A DNA stretch of 64,000 bases from Cristatella mucedo (taxonomy: Eukaryota > Bryozoa > Phylactolaemata > Cristatellidae): NCBI GenBank assembly GCA_009760855.2, contig WPIO01000029.1, positions 1,609,001 through 1,673,000 of the forward strand. Reading direction: 5' to 3'. Of the stretch, positions 1 through 12,179 are shown piece after piece. Within the stretch, counting starts at the first letter, position 1, and every line of letters begins with the position of its first letter. A model generated the notes under the pieces. That model was not told where the DNA came from. It did no database searches and saw nothing but the letters and a program-made list of their open reading frames with translations. The position numbers and the translations under genes are program-made.

Positions 1-950
1 TAGATATTGCTAGGTAGTCTATAGGTGGTTCTATGTAGTAGCTACTAAGTATTATTGCCTATTAAATACTACCTGATTTAACAGCCTCTTTTGTATAGCG
101 ACAGGAGAGCCATTAAGACTATCACCACCGCTTGATGCAATATTATTATTATTATTATTATTTGGTGGAGGTAGTTATTTCTGAGGATTAATTTGAATTT
201 GCTCTTCGGTGCTTCCGTTGTAGCAACATTTTGTTCAGTTTCCCTCTTGTGGGATCCACGCTGCAGATAGCGTGATAACACTCGGCATTGCCATGCGCAT
301 ACGTAAAGAGAGATACGGATGTTATAAAATAAATAATCATTTGTCTTAATCGGCCAGCGATTGCTATTGTCGGAGTATTGAGCTCCCTTGAACGTGCTAT
401 TAAAGTGTCTCGTGTTTTGTCTAAACGCGCCGCTTCTCGTTAATTGCTACCAGAAAATACCGTATAGGGTAGCCAATCACAGCCAGTCTGCTTTCGGCGA
501 TCTGAAGAAAACCCTATCGGGAGACTAACATTAATATCAAGGCAGAGTAATATTCCAGGCTTTAGTGCTAGCTTTTTCAAAATCAATACGTCCTTTTCAT
601 AGTACATAACTCGTCGGCACATTTGATTAATTATTCAGAATAGTATTATTGCTACGTCGTGAAGAATCATTAACCTATTTCGAAATCCGCTGCGTAACTA
701 CTAATTATTACTGGATGTGTAACACTCTAGCAAGACGCGACCTTGGAATGCGGACTCAGGTGCTCTTTTCTTTAAATTAAAGCCAAAGCCGCAGCCTTTG
801 GCAAGCACCGAATGACAAAGTTAGTCTTAATTGTTCAACTTTGGGAAATTACATCAAAACTTTGTATCCGTAGCTCTTTCCAGATAGATACCTTTATCCG
901 TGCATAAACATATATAGATTCATGTATGCATATAGGTATGCAAATATCAG
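1..950. other. No gene recognised
   Basis: A/T-rich sequence with a short (ATT)n run at about 142-161. Short frames lack protein-like character. I see no exon or element that I can name. Confidence 0.5.
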
Positions 951-966
951 GTAAATTTTAAAGTAT

Positions 967-969
967 ATG

Positions 970-1024
<55 letters not shown>

Positions 1025-1145
1025 ATGCGAGTTTGTTTGTGTCTGTGTGTGTGTCTGTCTGTGTCTCTGCGTGTCTATATTTGTACGCGTGCGTGTGCGT
1101 GCGTGTGTTCGCACGTGTGCGTGTGCGTGCGTGTGTCTGTGTCTC
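967..1145. repeat. (TG)n microsatellite, compound
   Basis: A pure TG run (about 984-1,022) after a TA run, followed by interrupted TG/TC/CG-rich sequence to 1,145. Open frames over it on both strands are compositional artefacts. Confidence 0.95.
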
Positions 1146-1487
1146 TGTGTAATCTCATTACTAAGAGTTAATGCGTTCTGAAGGAACCTCAAGAAAAGAA
1201 GGTCTGGGTGAGGGCGGCATAAATACTTTGCGATAAATTAAGATAACGCCGCTCGCCTCCGAACGGGGTAGTGTATGCCTACTACGCACAGATTATGAAA
1301 TATAGAATTTCAAGAAAAATAATATTCAGGAATGCTAATATAGTTTGGCAGTCAAAATCTAAACGATGTAGCTTTCCAAAATTTCCCTAGTAAATGCAGG
1401 CAAGTACATGCGTCCGCACGCCAGCCATGCCGCGAACCTGACATTCCCAATCGCAAGAGTGACCGATGAGCCAACGAGCGCCTCTGT

Positions 1488-1645
<158 letters not shown>

Positions 1646-2133
1646 GGGGAGAGACGCCGCGAGACCACTGGCGATCGCTGACATTCTCATTCTAGTCGCC
1701 ATTGCCCTGCCGTGTCAAACTAGCTTAGTGCTCGGACCTTTAGCGCGCTCGTGCGCATTTCTGCCAGCCGTTTCCGGGCTATTTCTTATGGCTGATCAAA
1801 CTTCATCTGCGACAGCAGCGAGAATCATTTAGCCGCCTTTCCTAATAAGTAACGATTTGAGGATTCTAGTAAGCCTGGAGTGGAACGGCTATCCGGTGCT
1901 GGCTTTCATCGCACGTCGGCAGGCCCGACCTCGAGGAGGCAACGCCCAAAGCCCACATGAATATCCCGACGAGTAAGTATGAGGAGGAAGGCAGGAGGAA
2001 GCGCGTGCTCAACATGGCGCTTATGTGGGGCTATCTTAACAAAGCTGCTGATGTGCAAGCACGCGACGGGATTAAACGGGAAACAAAATATTGGGTGACT
2101 CGCGTGCGAATTTACTTAAATTAAACTGTCTTT
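1646..2133. other. Unassigned sequence with one possible plus-strand splice pair
   Basis: A strong donor-like CGACGA|GTAAGTATG at about 1,972 on the plus strand follows a short GC-rich open stretch after GTCGGCAG. With only about 48 bp and no homology I do not call it an exon. Confidence 0.3.
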
Positions 2134-2211
2134 ACCGAAAGCCATTGGAGCTAACTTGCACCGAAAGCCATTGGAGCTAACTTGCACCGAAAGCCATTGG
2201 AGCTAACTTGC
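2134..2211. repeat. 26 bp unit repeated three times
   Basis: The unit begins ACCGAAAGCCATTGGAGC and ends TAACTTGC. Three identical tandem copies start at 2,134, 2,160 and 2,186. No variation among units suggests a recent origin. Confidence 0.95.
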
Positions 2212-2354
2212 AGGTACTGCAGTGCCATTGGGGACAGTGTGCCCTTGTTAGAGTTTCAAAAGCGCCTCAATTTCTATGCCAGAAAAATTGAGAGCATTTT
2301 GTTTTTTAACCGATCATTTATATCACAATCTATCATAACTATATCACCATGCGC

Positions 2355-3360
2355 TATCTGAGCTTTCACTTCTATGCAGGTGACACTCGGTTGGAATTTT
2401 CCTAGTATTCCTTCCAGTCCTCAACCACGTCGAATTCTCTTCACACCCTTGTCGCATGCTTTGATGACATCCGCAAATAGATTGCAAAGGCTTTCTTAAA
2501 TTGAATGACGACAAAACCAACTTATTATTTATGAGCGAACCAAGTGGGATACAGAAATTGGAAAACTTAACGCTCAAAATCGGCTCTTCCAGAATATCAC
2601 CTGTTGAATCTGCATGTAATCTAGGTGTCCTGCTTCAAAATGACCTTATCAGAACTCATTAGACGACTACATCATCTCCAAAAAATGTCTTCTTTCAGCT
2701 GCACAAAATTGCTAAAACTCAGGCTTTCTTAGACAGGGATGATGCATCAAAACTGTTCCCTGCATTGGTGACATCTCGTCTTAACTTCCGTCACTAGTTG
2801 CTGTCCGGTCTATCGGTCTGTGCAGTCAGGCGCTTACAGCTGGTGCAAAACTCTGCAGCTAGGCTCATCTGTCGTGAGCGGCACAGTTGCCACATCACAC
2901 CACTTCTCGCCGACCTGGACTGGCTCCCAAACAAGCAGCGATCGATTTCAAGGTTCTATCACTTACTTTTAGGTCCCTTTATTCTACGGCTCCAGCCTAC
3001 CTATGAAAAATACTCCCAAACCAGCCAACGCCTCGTGTAACCAACGTTTCTGAATCAAATCGTTTAGTTATACCTCTCACGAACCTCAAATCCTTCTGAG
3101 ACCGTGCCTTTAGTTCGCATGCTCAAAGCTTGAAACTCACTACCTACACACGTCAAACGTCCCCTGACATGAGGACATTTAAAAAGAAGTTGAAAGCACA
3201 CTTACGCGATAGAGCATTTAGTGGGTCTTTGTCATTCGTTCGTCCTTCATGTGCACACGCGTGCACTGTGCCTGCTGCTTGCAGATGTTCCCCTTGTTGG
3301 TAATGTTTACTATTCAGCATCTATAAAGTGCCTAGAAAGATTTATCTGATGGCACTTAAT
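2355..3360 (+). mobile_element. Degenerate L2/CR1-group LINE fragment
   Basis: It is collinear with the 3' third of the 36.6-39.7 kb element, from the FHFYADDTQLY region (here FHFYAGDTRLEF) through the LQLVQNSAARLI...LADLDWLP region to the terminal hairpin near 3,325-3,350. Many frameshifts and stops are present. Short reading frames in this interval are remnants of the same reverse transcriptase. Confidence 0.85.
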
Positions 3361-3490
3361 TTATTTTTTCATAACAGTTTACTAGCTGACTATTAACCTG
3401 AGGTGACGTTTTTTGGCCTGGAGTTCGTGAAACAATGTAGTTTGTACAGCTTGATGAGTCTCTGAGTCAAATAGGTTTAGGCTGACTTTA

Positions 3491-3494
3491 CACG

Positions 3495-3575
<81 letters not shown>
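3491..3575. repeat. (CA)n/(TA)n microsatellite
   Basis: About 65 bp of CA repeats followed by a short TA run. Confidence 0.95.
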
Positions 3576-3704
3576 GCATATTGCATAAGCAGCGTATACA
3601 GGGATATTCATCGGCTCCAGTAGTATATATGTACATACACATATACCTTTGCATTAATGCGTGCATGCACTGTCCTATAATTTAGATTAGTTATAGAGCG
3701 ACCT

Positions 3705-3775
3705 TGTTCACTGTGCCTAGAAAGAGATTGAGTTCTCTGAGGGCGTTAGAATAAATGCATTATAATAATTATTAA
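3705..3775 (+). mobile_element. LINE 3' tail fragment
   Basis: A short 5'-truncated tail with TGCCTAGAAAGAGATTGAG and TTCTCTGAGGGCG followed by AT-rich tail sequence. It matches the terminal hairpin of the full-length LINE. Confidence 0.7.
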
Positions 3776-4016
3776 ATTCTCTTTGCATTAAAAAAAGATT
3801 TTGCGTTCATTACGCCTGAGAAACTTCACAGTAACATTTTTTCAAAAAGATAGCTATTTTTCTATGATAATGCCTGCCGTTGGTAGCATTTCTATGGCTC
3901 AACAAACTGAGAAAAGCTCAATAATCAAGGAATAGATTCAAAGAAATCGGATGTTGCTAGAAGGTAAGAACTCGGTTTCAATTGCACGGCAAAATTACGG
4001 TACAGCAGAAATATAC

Positions 4017-4409
4017 CTTATACAGCAGCGTTCGCTTTCCAGTCCACCTCGATGCTACGGCCTCGGTCACCGGAACTATAGTCTGGCCTCGCTTGTTGAT
4101 CGATGCAGCTGCAGTAGTTCCACTGAACGTAGGTCCTGTCGTTTCTCTCTTCTTTGCGTCAGTCGAGTCTACTGCAGGAGAAGCATGATGGGGCTGCAGC
4201 AGGACGAAGCCGTGATGACGCATGGCGTCCAAGTTTGGAAAGATGCTATGCATGCCACAACTTTCCTTCGGCCATGTTGAAAATTTCAGGAACCGCGCTG
4301 CAGTGCTTGTTGAGGAAAAGGGCATCCCAAATTGATTGTTGGAAACGGCATTGGCATGTGCAAAGTGCAGGATCCTGCTCAAGCTTTCAGATATGAAAAG
4401 GTTTGGCGT
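4017..4409 (-). CDS. Candidate gene, second exon (unidentified)
   Basis: This 131-codon open frame is in phase with the first exon after the acceptor at 4,410. It runs from TPNLFISESLSRILHF through FSTWPKESCG and a Ser/Thr/Ala-rich tail to TGKRTLLYK. A possible donor, AAG|GTATAT, ends it at 4,017. If that donor is not used, the frame runs on to a stop at 3,978 and the product would be a two-exon protein of about 243 residues. Below 3,950 the DNA is LINE and microsatellite debris, with no further exon that I could recognise. Confidence 0.55.
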
Positions 4410-4519
4410 CTGAAAAAGAAAACGCGCCGATGACATTGCACCTGCTGATTCTGCTGTACTAGCATTTGCAAGCTTGGACTTGCACTTGCAAATTCTGCGA
4501 TGCTATGTGGATAACTTAC

Positions 4520-4813
4520 GGTTTTCATATTGGCCAGCAATTTTTGCCACGTTGATACATTGAGAGTGCAGCTATTGAGCCTCGCTGACCGCAGCACCAC
4601 CGATAGGCTTGGCTCAGAAGCCTCGGTGTAGCCCTGGCTGCTAACCACACATAACTCCTCTGTGCTGTCTCGTAGTTTTTTCGAGCCAGAGCGCTGCTTC
4701 GTGAAATCAAGCAGCGAAGATCTAGTCACTTGAGAAGAGTCCGTTGTTGTCTGTTTCACCGCCAGATTCGTTCGAGCCGCTGGCAGATCTTCGCCATTAA
4801 TACTTGTCGACAT
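4520..4813 (-). CDS. Candidate gene, first coding exon (unidentified; AFG2-like N domain possible)
   Basis: An ATG at 4,813 opens a 98-codon frame starting MSTSINGEDLPAARTNL and rich in Ser/Thr. It ends at a strong donor, ACC|GTAAGT (4,519). The downstream 110 bp intron has a classic acceptor (TTTTCTTTTTCAG), and the next exon continues in phase. The sequence above the ATG is more GC-rich, compatible with a promoter or 5' UTR. Together with exon 2 the pattern (ARLNSCTL, later FSTWPKE and FVLLQP) loosely recalls the N domain of AFG2/SPATA5-type AAA ATPases. That resemblance is faint, and no ATPase exons are seen. Confidence 0.6.
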
Positions 4814-5704
4814 GGCTGTTCGAATGGAAAGCGCAGTCTAAAACTCGGCTGCTTGTGCAAACGCGAACCTTCTGCTGTGTGAGGCAAACTAAAAGTCACT
4901 GGTGCTAGCAAAACAATTGCGCCATACCTGCGGCGGCGCACGCAGCCGGGGAGCGTTGAGAAGCATCTCGTATCGTAAACGTAGTGCTCAAACCGAGAAT
5001 CTGACTGCACTTGGTGACGTAAAGGAACTGATACCGTCGGTTAGTGCCGTGTGGCTACATAAGAAGCATAGAAAGCTGACGCTCTGGAATTTTCCAGTCA
5101 CAAGCGAATCAACTCCTAGCTTTCAGTGCTATTCGCGCGACGTCGCAACAGGATGTAAGGCTGCAGAAACCCTCAACCGCGGAAAAGTGCCCTCGAGCGT
5201 ACCGGGAGAATACGTGGCTGGAATAACACTTTTTGAGTACGGTCTGTACCGACGTAGCGCGGAGTGATACGGTACGCTAGTGCCTCGTCAGGGCTTTCCC
5301 AGGACGCGTCCACGAGCACGATCTTGTCTTTCCTGCGTACGGCCACGTTTGCTCCGACGTTATACCGAACGGAAATACTGCTGCCACTGTTATAAATCTT
5401 TCTGCAACGGGAAAGTGGAAGCTCACTCTCTTAGAAATCGTGAAGATCGCTGCCGATTCATTGCATGGAAAAACCGCATTGCATTCAAAAGTATCACATG
5501 TTAGCAACAGAAGGTTGTGAAGGTGAAGACTTTGATCATCAAGAACGGCCAGCGTAAGTTTGTAATTAAGTTGTAGAAATGTGACAGCTTATTATTTTTA
5601 ACAATATATGTATCCCTGCTAGAGGTTTAATACTCTTGTTTGAATAGCGAGAACGAAAGTCACGCCGAAACGATGACACGCTGCTCGGCATTTGGGAATC
5701 GCTT

Positions 5705-6145
5705 GATAATAATACTAATAATAATTCACTTGATAAAGCACCCTCAGAGAACTCAATCTCTCTCTAGGCGCTTTACATTTGCTGTAAAGTGAAATGCAAT
5801 TGAATGGTAAGTAAAATCATGCTTGAAAAACAAACGAGATGAATAATATGGTTAGGGGTGACATGCACAGGGTCAGCATGCAAATGTGGTTAGTGGCAGC
5901 ATGCACAGTGTCAGCACGCAAAAGCACATCAAAGACGAATCACAGTGACCCACTAAATGCTGTCCTAGATAGGTGTGTTTTTAGGTTCCTTTTAAATGTG
6001 GTCAGGTCAGGGGATGTTTTGACGCAGGTCGGGAGGGAGTTCCAGGCTTTGGGAGCATATGAACTAAATGCACGGTCTCCAAAGGATTTAAGGTTTGTAT
6101 GAGGTATTTCTAGACTGTTGGATTCCGAGAAGCGGGTGGTACGAT
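5705..6145 (-). mobile_element. 5'-truncated L2/CR1-group LINE copy
   Basis: Starting from an AT-trinucleotide tail and the hairpin (CTTGATAAAGCACCCTCAGA), this minus-strand copy includes the last ~70 codons of the reverse transcriptase ORF (KSFGDRAFSSYAPKAWNS, TFKRNLKTHLSRTAFSGSL). It ends upstream at a 19 bp direct repeat (6,127-6,164). The coding part is quite well preserved, so the insertion is fairly recent. Confidence 0.9.
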
Positions 6146-6164
6146 GAGAAGCGGGTGGTACGAT
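6127..6164. repeat. 19 bp tandem direct repeat at LINE/SINE junction
   Basis: GAGAAGCGGGTGGTACGAT occurs twice in tandem (6,127-6,145 and 6,146-6,164), between the LINE truncation point and the SINE. The sequence itself is LINE-derived. Confidence 0.9.
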
Positions 6165-6306
6165 GAAATAATTCATTTATATAGCGCCCCAAGAGAACTT
6201 AATCTCTATTCAGGTGCTTCACATATGCCTCGGGGCTCGAGCCCACGACCTCAGTCAGACCTTAGTCGGGGCGAGCACCATAACCGCTAGACCAAACCAG
6301 CTGCTT
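6165..6306 (-). mobile_element. tRNA-derived SINE with LINE-like 3' end
   Basis: Read on the minus strand, it has an A box (TGGTCTAGCGGTTATGG) and a B box (GTGGGCTCGAGCCCC) with tRNA-like spacing. A 3' part follows, AAGCACCTGAATAGAGATTA then AGTTCTCTTGGGGCGCT, ending in TATATAAATGAATTATTT. The 3' part mirrors the LINE terminal hairpin. Similar copies occur at about 46,300 and 49,500. Confidence 0.8.
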
Positions 6307-6952
6307 TGGAGAGAGTACCTCATTTAAATTATTACTATTGAGTATTAAACTGAACACAATTAGGAGAAAGTCATGACTCGTTCAATTAAAGAATGGTTCT
6401 TTCGTTTACTGTGTATTGAGGCCAGTGCCTCTCGACATTAGCAAAGTCATTTCTTAGCACTCGCGGTAACAAGATCTGTGACACATTCTATTGCGGTTGG
6501 GAAGCGAATTAGGATGTTGCATCTAACTGCAAATTAGCCTAAAGTTAATAGGAATTTCTTCTAACAAAGCAAGCAATTTAATCTGGTCTGTAAGGAATAC
6601 AATTCGTAAATAATATACAAGCAAATATCTCATCTAATAATATTCAAGCTCTATCTCATATTGCTCTTAACTAATTTGGAGCTTATGCTGCGACTGCTTA
6701 TGCGATACTTACAGCTGTGATTGCATATTGGAAAGCGATTAAGGTGGCCACGTGGGCCTTTAATTTATCTCTAAATTCTCATTCTTTCATAGCTCTCTTA
6801 CTATCATTGCCCACAAGATATGGCAGATAACAGCTTATTTTGTGTCAATCCAAATGGACTGAATATCCATACAGATCTTCCACGCAGGCTTTCAAATTTC
6901 ATTTCATTCTGAAGCTTAGAGGCACCATTTGTCTCAGCATCCATATTGTCTT

Positions 6953-7117
<165 letters not shown>

Positions 7118-7179
7118 TCTCTCTCCAGGTTTTCCATGCAGATTTGGAGCCAAAGTCATTTGACATTATTTAATGCACC

Positions 7180-9055
7180 TTGAGAAATTATCTCGTATTC
7201 AAGGCTAATAAACATCGAATACGAAAACTTCTTCTAGATACAGTGGGGAAGGAAGCGCTGAAACCACTGTTCGCGTTACTTAAACTTATTAAGGTGAAAT
7301 GCTTTGAACAAATAATCTCTAACAGCTAACTTGTGAATTACATAAAGCAAGCCACTATCTTAATTTCTTATTGCGAAATAATTGCAGAGATTGACGCAGA
7401 ATTCGCCCTCAAATATCTCAACAACAACAACTATTGTATCACCATTTTACAATCAACACGCTACAGCAGCTGAAATGATATATGATGATGCATCCTTCCG
7501 GCTGATACTAGATACCTAAACAGAATTCGTTGTAGTATGGCACGATGCAGATGCATTGATAATAATATTAAAATTATCTTAACCGGTCTGATTATCAACA
7601 TGACCTAATAGCGAGATAACAAACTAAAACGTAAGTTATGTGTGACGAGCCTAATTAATACCAAGATTATAACTGAAAACGTATGCAAGCAAATCTTAAA
7701 GTTCCGGGACAGCCCCCTGCTTTGCCTTGGTTCGAAAAACGAATGATTAACAGCGAGTTTGAAAATGCCAATCAGTGGCCGCAAATGACATTACACTCGT
7801 GGTCAATCTGACGACCCTCAAACACGATGAAAAAACTCTCTTGTCTAATTTAGAAATACCCGATGCCCTTGGATTCAAAATACGAGTGCTTTCGTGGATT
7901 TTTCTCCTGTTATTTCATCTTTTCTGCTTTTTGTCCTAGTCGCGATTAAACAAAATTCCCAATCATATTACCTTCGGGGGTTTTAAAAAAGAGACATTAC
8001 AAAATCAACTTTTTCTTGATGAAAAATCTCCTGACCACCACGTGAATATTTCAGCTGTAGGATAATTTTACCCAATCGGACCTTTAGCACGGCCAAGAAA
8101 ATGTCACAGCCCTAATAAGTTCTCTCGCAGCAAATTGCAGTTACGCACCCGGACCCTCAAACGCTTGACAAGCTTTGATATTCATTTTATGCCAGCGGGA
8201 GCGTGAGATAGTCAATGCTAAAATAGCTACCTTGTGAAAGAAAGACGTACCGAGAGAGGGCGTAATTGTACGTCTTTTAAAGCTCAGACTACCATGGAGA
8301 TCTGGGTCGCTTTTGCGCTCGAGACTAGACACGTGACAAGGTCACTGCCGTTGCTCAGTCCCTTACCTTACTCCCTCGAATAATACGACGGAGCCCACCT
8401 TAACGCGCGTTTGAGTCGTTAAATTTACTGGCGCCTGTAAACTGGAGTAGCGGTCATGAGGTGAGTGTCTGCTATTCGGACGGTCTTCGTTTGAAGAGTG
8501 CATGAGTTTGCAGCCGCAGATGATCTTTGCCGAAGAAGAATGTGTCCTGTGCAAGTAAGTCTCCCACAGTATTCTGCTGGCCCGGAGAGATTGTTAAATT
8601 TCAGTAAAGCTAATTAACTGGCTAGCGTAAATACGTAAGAAAGAGCAGAATGGTGCGTATCTGTAAAGCAAAAGAGATGGGAGATGGAGAGTATCGTGCG
8701 AGGTAGAGGTAAAATGCGTTACGTCACGAATGTACTAGCGTCACTAGAATTTCGCGGGTGACCATCTGATAAGTATCTTGCACGTGAAAAGAAACTTCGC
8801 ATTTCCATTATAGATAAACATTTCTGTATAAGGCATTTACTTTGGTATGATCTCTCACTCTAGCTTTTAGAAGAATCTAACGAAATAATACGGCTCTAGC
8901 CCTTGACAGAGAGATACAATGTAATGTATCTTCGTGTGTGACTGCACAAAGCCTCAAATACTAAGCGGGTGTTACGCACGAGAGTTTGTATATGTCACTC
9001 AAAACCTCAGACGCTTTTGGTACGCAGTCGTTAGCCAACATAATTCATCTCACGC
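7180..9055. other. No gene recognised
   Basis: Apparently unique A/T-rich DNA. Short frames at 8,141-8,332 and 8,363-8,554 on the minus strand show no domain, splice pattern or homology that I can recognise. Confidence 0.5.
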
Positions 9056-9059
9056 AACA

Positions 9060-9650
9060 AAGAGGAAAAGATGCATAGCTGAATCAGGAGAACAGCTGAG
9101 GTCGTAAGTAACATGAAAGTTGCTGCTCAGGTCGGCTAGAAAGATGTGCCGTTTTCAGCATCATGACAGTAGATGTCGTTGCATAAGAATTGTGGAAGTA
9201 AGTTCCACAGTCGAAGGCCTGCAGAGCGAAATTTTCTGTTGCTAATGGTCTTTGAGTGGAGGAATGGAACAGCTTATTTATTGTTCGTATATAATTCGTT
9301 CGTATATGAGAATGCTGAAAATGGTCAGAAGTTCAGCTAGGCATGAAGGAGATAAGCCTTAGAGGGTCTTGTGAAACAGGGTAAGAACTTGTCTCTGTAT
9401 CCGTTGATCAATCAGAAGCCATAGAAGCTCCTTCAGTAAAAGAGACCCATCGCCCAACGTCTGGAATTTGTTAACTAGCCCTGCAGCCATAATCATCACC
9501 ACCTGCATTGGTCTAACGGCTTTTCGAAAGCACAGCCAAGATAGAATTGCAACAATCTAACTAAGACAGAACTAGAGAGCAAGTTAAATGTTTTGCAAGC
9601 CTCATTGAAGACAGTGTCAAGTCATCAAAAGGGATCGGACATGATAGGTA
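9060..9650 (-). mobile_element. Degenerate LINE fragment of a second L2-like family
   Basis: This is repeat-like sequence with no intact frame. It shares blocks with 53,930-54,150 (reverse complement) and 54,500-54,600. The shared block around GTTCCACAGTCGAAGGCCTG and GGTCTTTGAGTGGAGGAATG resembles the C-terminal coding end of L2-like LINEs read on the minus strand. Family placement is from general pattern memory. Confidence 0.45.
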
Positions 9651-9659
9651 GTCTCCGGA

Positions 9660-11875
9660 ATGACACTTTCAAAGATTAGGCAGCTATCAAAAAGGCGACA
9701 TCTTAATTCCGAGGACACAGTGACGGTCGTACAACAGCATCACCTATTAGAAAAAGAAAAATCTTCTAATCCAAGAACATGCTTGGGTGTCCTACAAGTA
9801 TCAGCGCTACGTCGTGGTCCTTCAAACACACACTTTTCCCTGTCAATAATAGCAGAGGTAAACTTACAAAAGACTTCCTCCTCCTCCTCCTCCTCCTCCT
9901 ACTCTTCCTTCTGCTCCTCATCATCATCCCCATCATTATTCTCATCCTCATTGCCATCCTCACCCACTTCCTCTTCGAGAAGTGCAGCGTTCCTGGAAGT
10001 ATAGCATAGCTGCTCCAGGTGGACTGAGGCAATGCACACACCACCATCACCACCCCCGCAACTACCACCACCGCAGCTACCACTAATACAAACTCGCAAA
10101 TGAGCCATTGTGACACAGACGACCTCGTTGCCTTAAGCAAACTGTGCATCCCGTGAGGGTTATGTATTGCACAATATACTGGAGATGCTGATCTGGAATA
10201 GCCACGTATAGTGCTGGAGAAGCTGCCACCAACCAGTTAAAATGGCTTGCAATGGCAGAGCAACCTGATGTCAAGAAAGCTTTGCAGAAGGACGCATTCG
10301 AAGAGCCAATTAGAATTTGAAGCTAACATATTTTATTTAGACTATGCGTAGATTTTATTGTGAGGATGCTTTTGATTTTGTTATCATAAAGTTTATGGAA
10401 ATTGGCCTCGAATTCTGGACCAAATTTCAGTAAGGCGGGAACCAATCTCGTCAATCACCACGTCTGATTCCTATGGGCTAGGATTACAGAAATGGCCGAA
10501 TGCAGTGTATATACAGGTGGCAGCCAAAACTTAGGGAGTGACTTGCCTAACCCACTGAGCCCATGGAGAACAGACATGGACTGAAAAGATATTTTTGAGG
10601 ATCTCCGCGGGTCTCTCGGCCTTGCTGGATAATAAACTGGAAACGATCTGTAAAGGATTATTTGAACCGTGTCATTCCAGAGCCTCGTCGGCCAGATCGA
10701 TGATCGATGGTCGCTCTTAGCCGCACTAGCTGGCTGCTTCAATCAGTAGAGCTAAAAGCTACCGACATGCTGACCAAGACGAAGGCAATGGCGTCACCAA
10801 CTTCATGGCTACTTTTAAGATCTCATAAGTCACTAGCAGGAAAAAGGCTTCAGTGGAATGGTATCGTCGCTTCGCTGTAAACAAATAATTACCCTCTTCC
10901 TCGTGCACGTCTACATGCATTTGCTCGCCAAGCTGCTCAGTCTCAGAATTTCTATGATCTTCGGGCAGACAGGGAAGAAGGAGGGCGACTGGTCGTAAGT
11001 CATAAATCTTATAATTCAATTCAAGCTTTTTCAAAATTTTCTGATGATGGCCGAGCTAGGTGGAGTTTGAAAAATCTCTTTACCGGGCGAGGCATTAACA
11101 ATCTGAGCTGTGTGTCCACGAATAAATAAAGTGAGATCTTGTACTGGATTTACACGCGAGTAGCTCTTTATATTAGTGCTCCGACGCTATCTACCAGCTG
11201 AAAAAGCTCTTTCGTGGCTCTTTCTTTCACTATATCTAGATATATCTAGATAGTAAAAGATTTTCTCTGGACAATGGACGCCCTGAGGGACGTGTATTGT
11301 GACTTGATAGCTGCTCGCTGCCACACTGGACCACTCAATGCAATTTGAATCCATTTCATTTTTTTCTGCTACGTGGCCTGCTACAGCGGAAATCAAAATA
11401 TGCCTCATGCATAACATTGTATGGCTTGATGAAAATTCACAGGTTTTAATTAGAACATTTTGAGTTGAGGCCAAGCAATTACTGTTCACTTCTCGAACAT
11501 CGCTTCATATACCGACGGAAAACGACACCATGTGTTGGCTCCTTCAAAGCTAGCTATATAGCATCTTCGAAGCTAGAAGTATCTAGGCGAATATGAGATT
11601 AACTTTCAGGCTATTTTTTCATTAGTGATAAGCATCCAAAGGTAGATTGTAGGCCTGTAAGGAATAATGACATTGCATTGTCCTCAGGAGTTTACCCTAA
11701 CACCACTGAAATCGGAAACATACCGATCGACCCATTTTCCCCCACATAGTGACGTGCTTGAGAGCCGGCTGTTTACCTATTTATAAATAGGTTAATTTCT
11801 CCTGCGTAACACCCACTTTGTCTTTGTGGCTGTGTTGGGTTACAGACGGACATACACTAACTACATTGACTTCCA
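9660..11875. other. No gene recognised apart from the simple repeats
   Basis: Short minus-strand frames near 10,455-10,742 and 10,759-11,034 have mixed composition but no recognisable motif. A small TATCTAGA palindromic cluster lies at about 11,233-11,250. Confidence 0.4.
9876..10085. repeat. (TCC)n and related trinucleotide-rich stretch
   Basis: A pure TCC run at about 9,877-9,902 followed by TCATCATC and CCACCA-rich sequence. The short frames here (Ser, Leu or Glu/Arg runs) are compositional. Confidence 0.8.
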
Positions 11876-11879
11876 GAGC

Positions 11880-12035
11880 TCGCAACTTGCAGATATTTCT
11901 GAGTGTGCTATAAGGTGCTTAGAGTTGGTCCTAAACTCTGTCTTGAACGTTGCAGTCACCAAATTACACCACTTTTCACAGACTAGAACTAGCTCCCCAT
12001 CAAGCAGTGCATCAGCGACTTAAAAGCTCAGGAAA
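11880..12035 (+). mobile_element. Short degenerate LINE fragment
   Basis: The plus frame ADISECAIRCLELVLNS then KLHHFSQTRTSSPSS aligns with the PACAIRRLQLVQNSAA and ITPLLADLHWLPVK region of the full LINE. It is old and isolated. Confidence 0.65.
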
Positions 12036-12179
12036 AAATATTAAATGAAAAATATATGCACTTCATATAGGTACTGATTCACATCTAGATAATTCTAAAA
12101 ATGCGATCGGACAAAATGTCGCAAGAAGCTTTCATTAGATGGACTTTAGAAGGACAATGCTGGAACCGGCCTCTTCGTA

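Noticed and set aside
947-1192. Open frames of His/Thr or Cys/Val repeats
   Set aside because: They are translations of the (TG)n microsatellite in several frames at once. The same applies at 1,352-1,702, 3,382-3,666, 6,840-7,183, 16,000-16,180, 18,007-18,325, 23,000-23,663 and 35,427-35,677.
1920-1985. Plus-strand mini-exon with a good GTAAGT donor
   Set aside because: Only about 48 bp, with no homology and no neighbouring exon. GTAAGT occurs by chance at this frequency.
4017-4813. Naming the gene AFG2/SPATA5
   Set aside because: The resemblance is a handful of residues with no AAA domain in view. It is kept only as a possibility.
6165-6306. Possible functional tRNA gene
   Set aside because: A- and B-box motifs are present, but the acceptor and anticodon stems do not close. 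The sequence ends in a LINE-type hairpin and similar copies are dispersed, so it is a SINE.
10455-11034. Two minus-strand frames of about 90 codons as a possible gene
   Set aside because: Composition is unremarkable, splice sites are weak and there is no recognisable motif, so support is insufficient.
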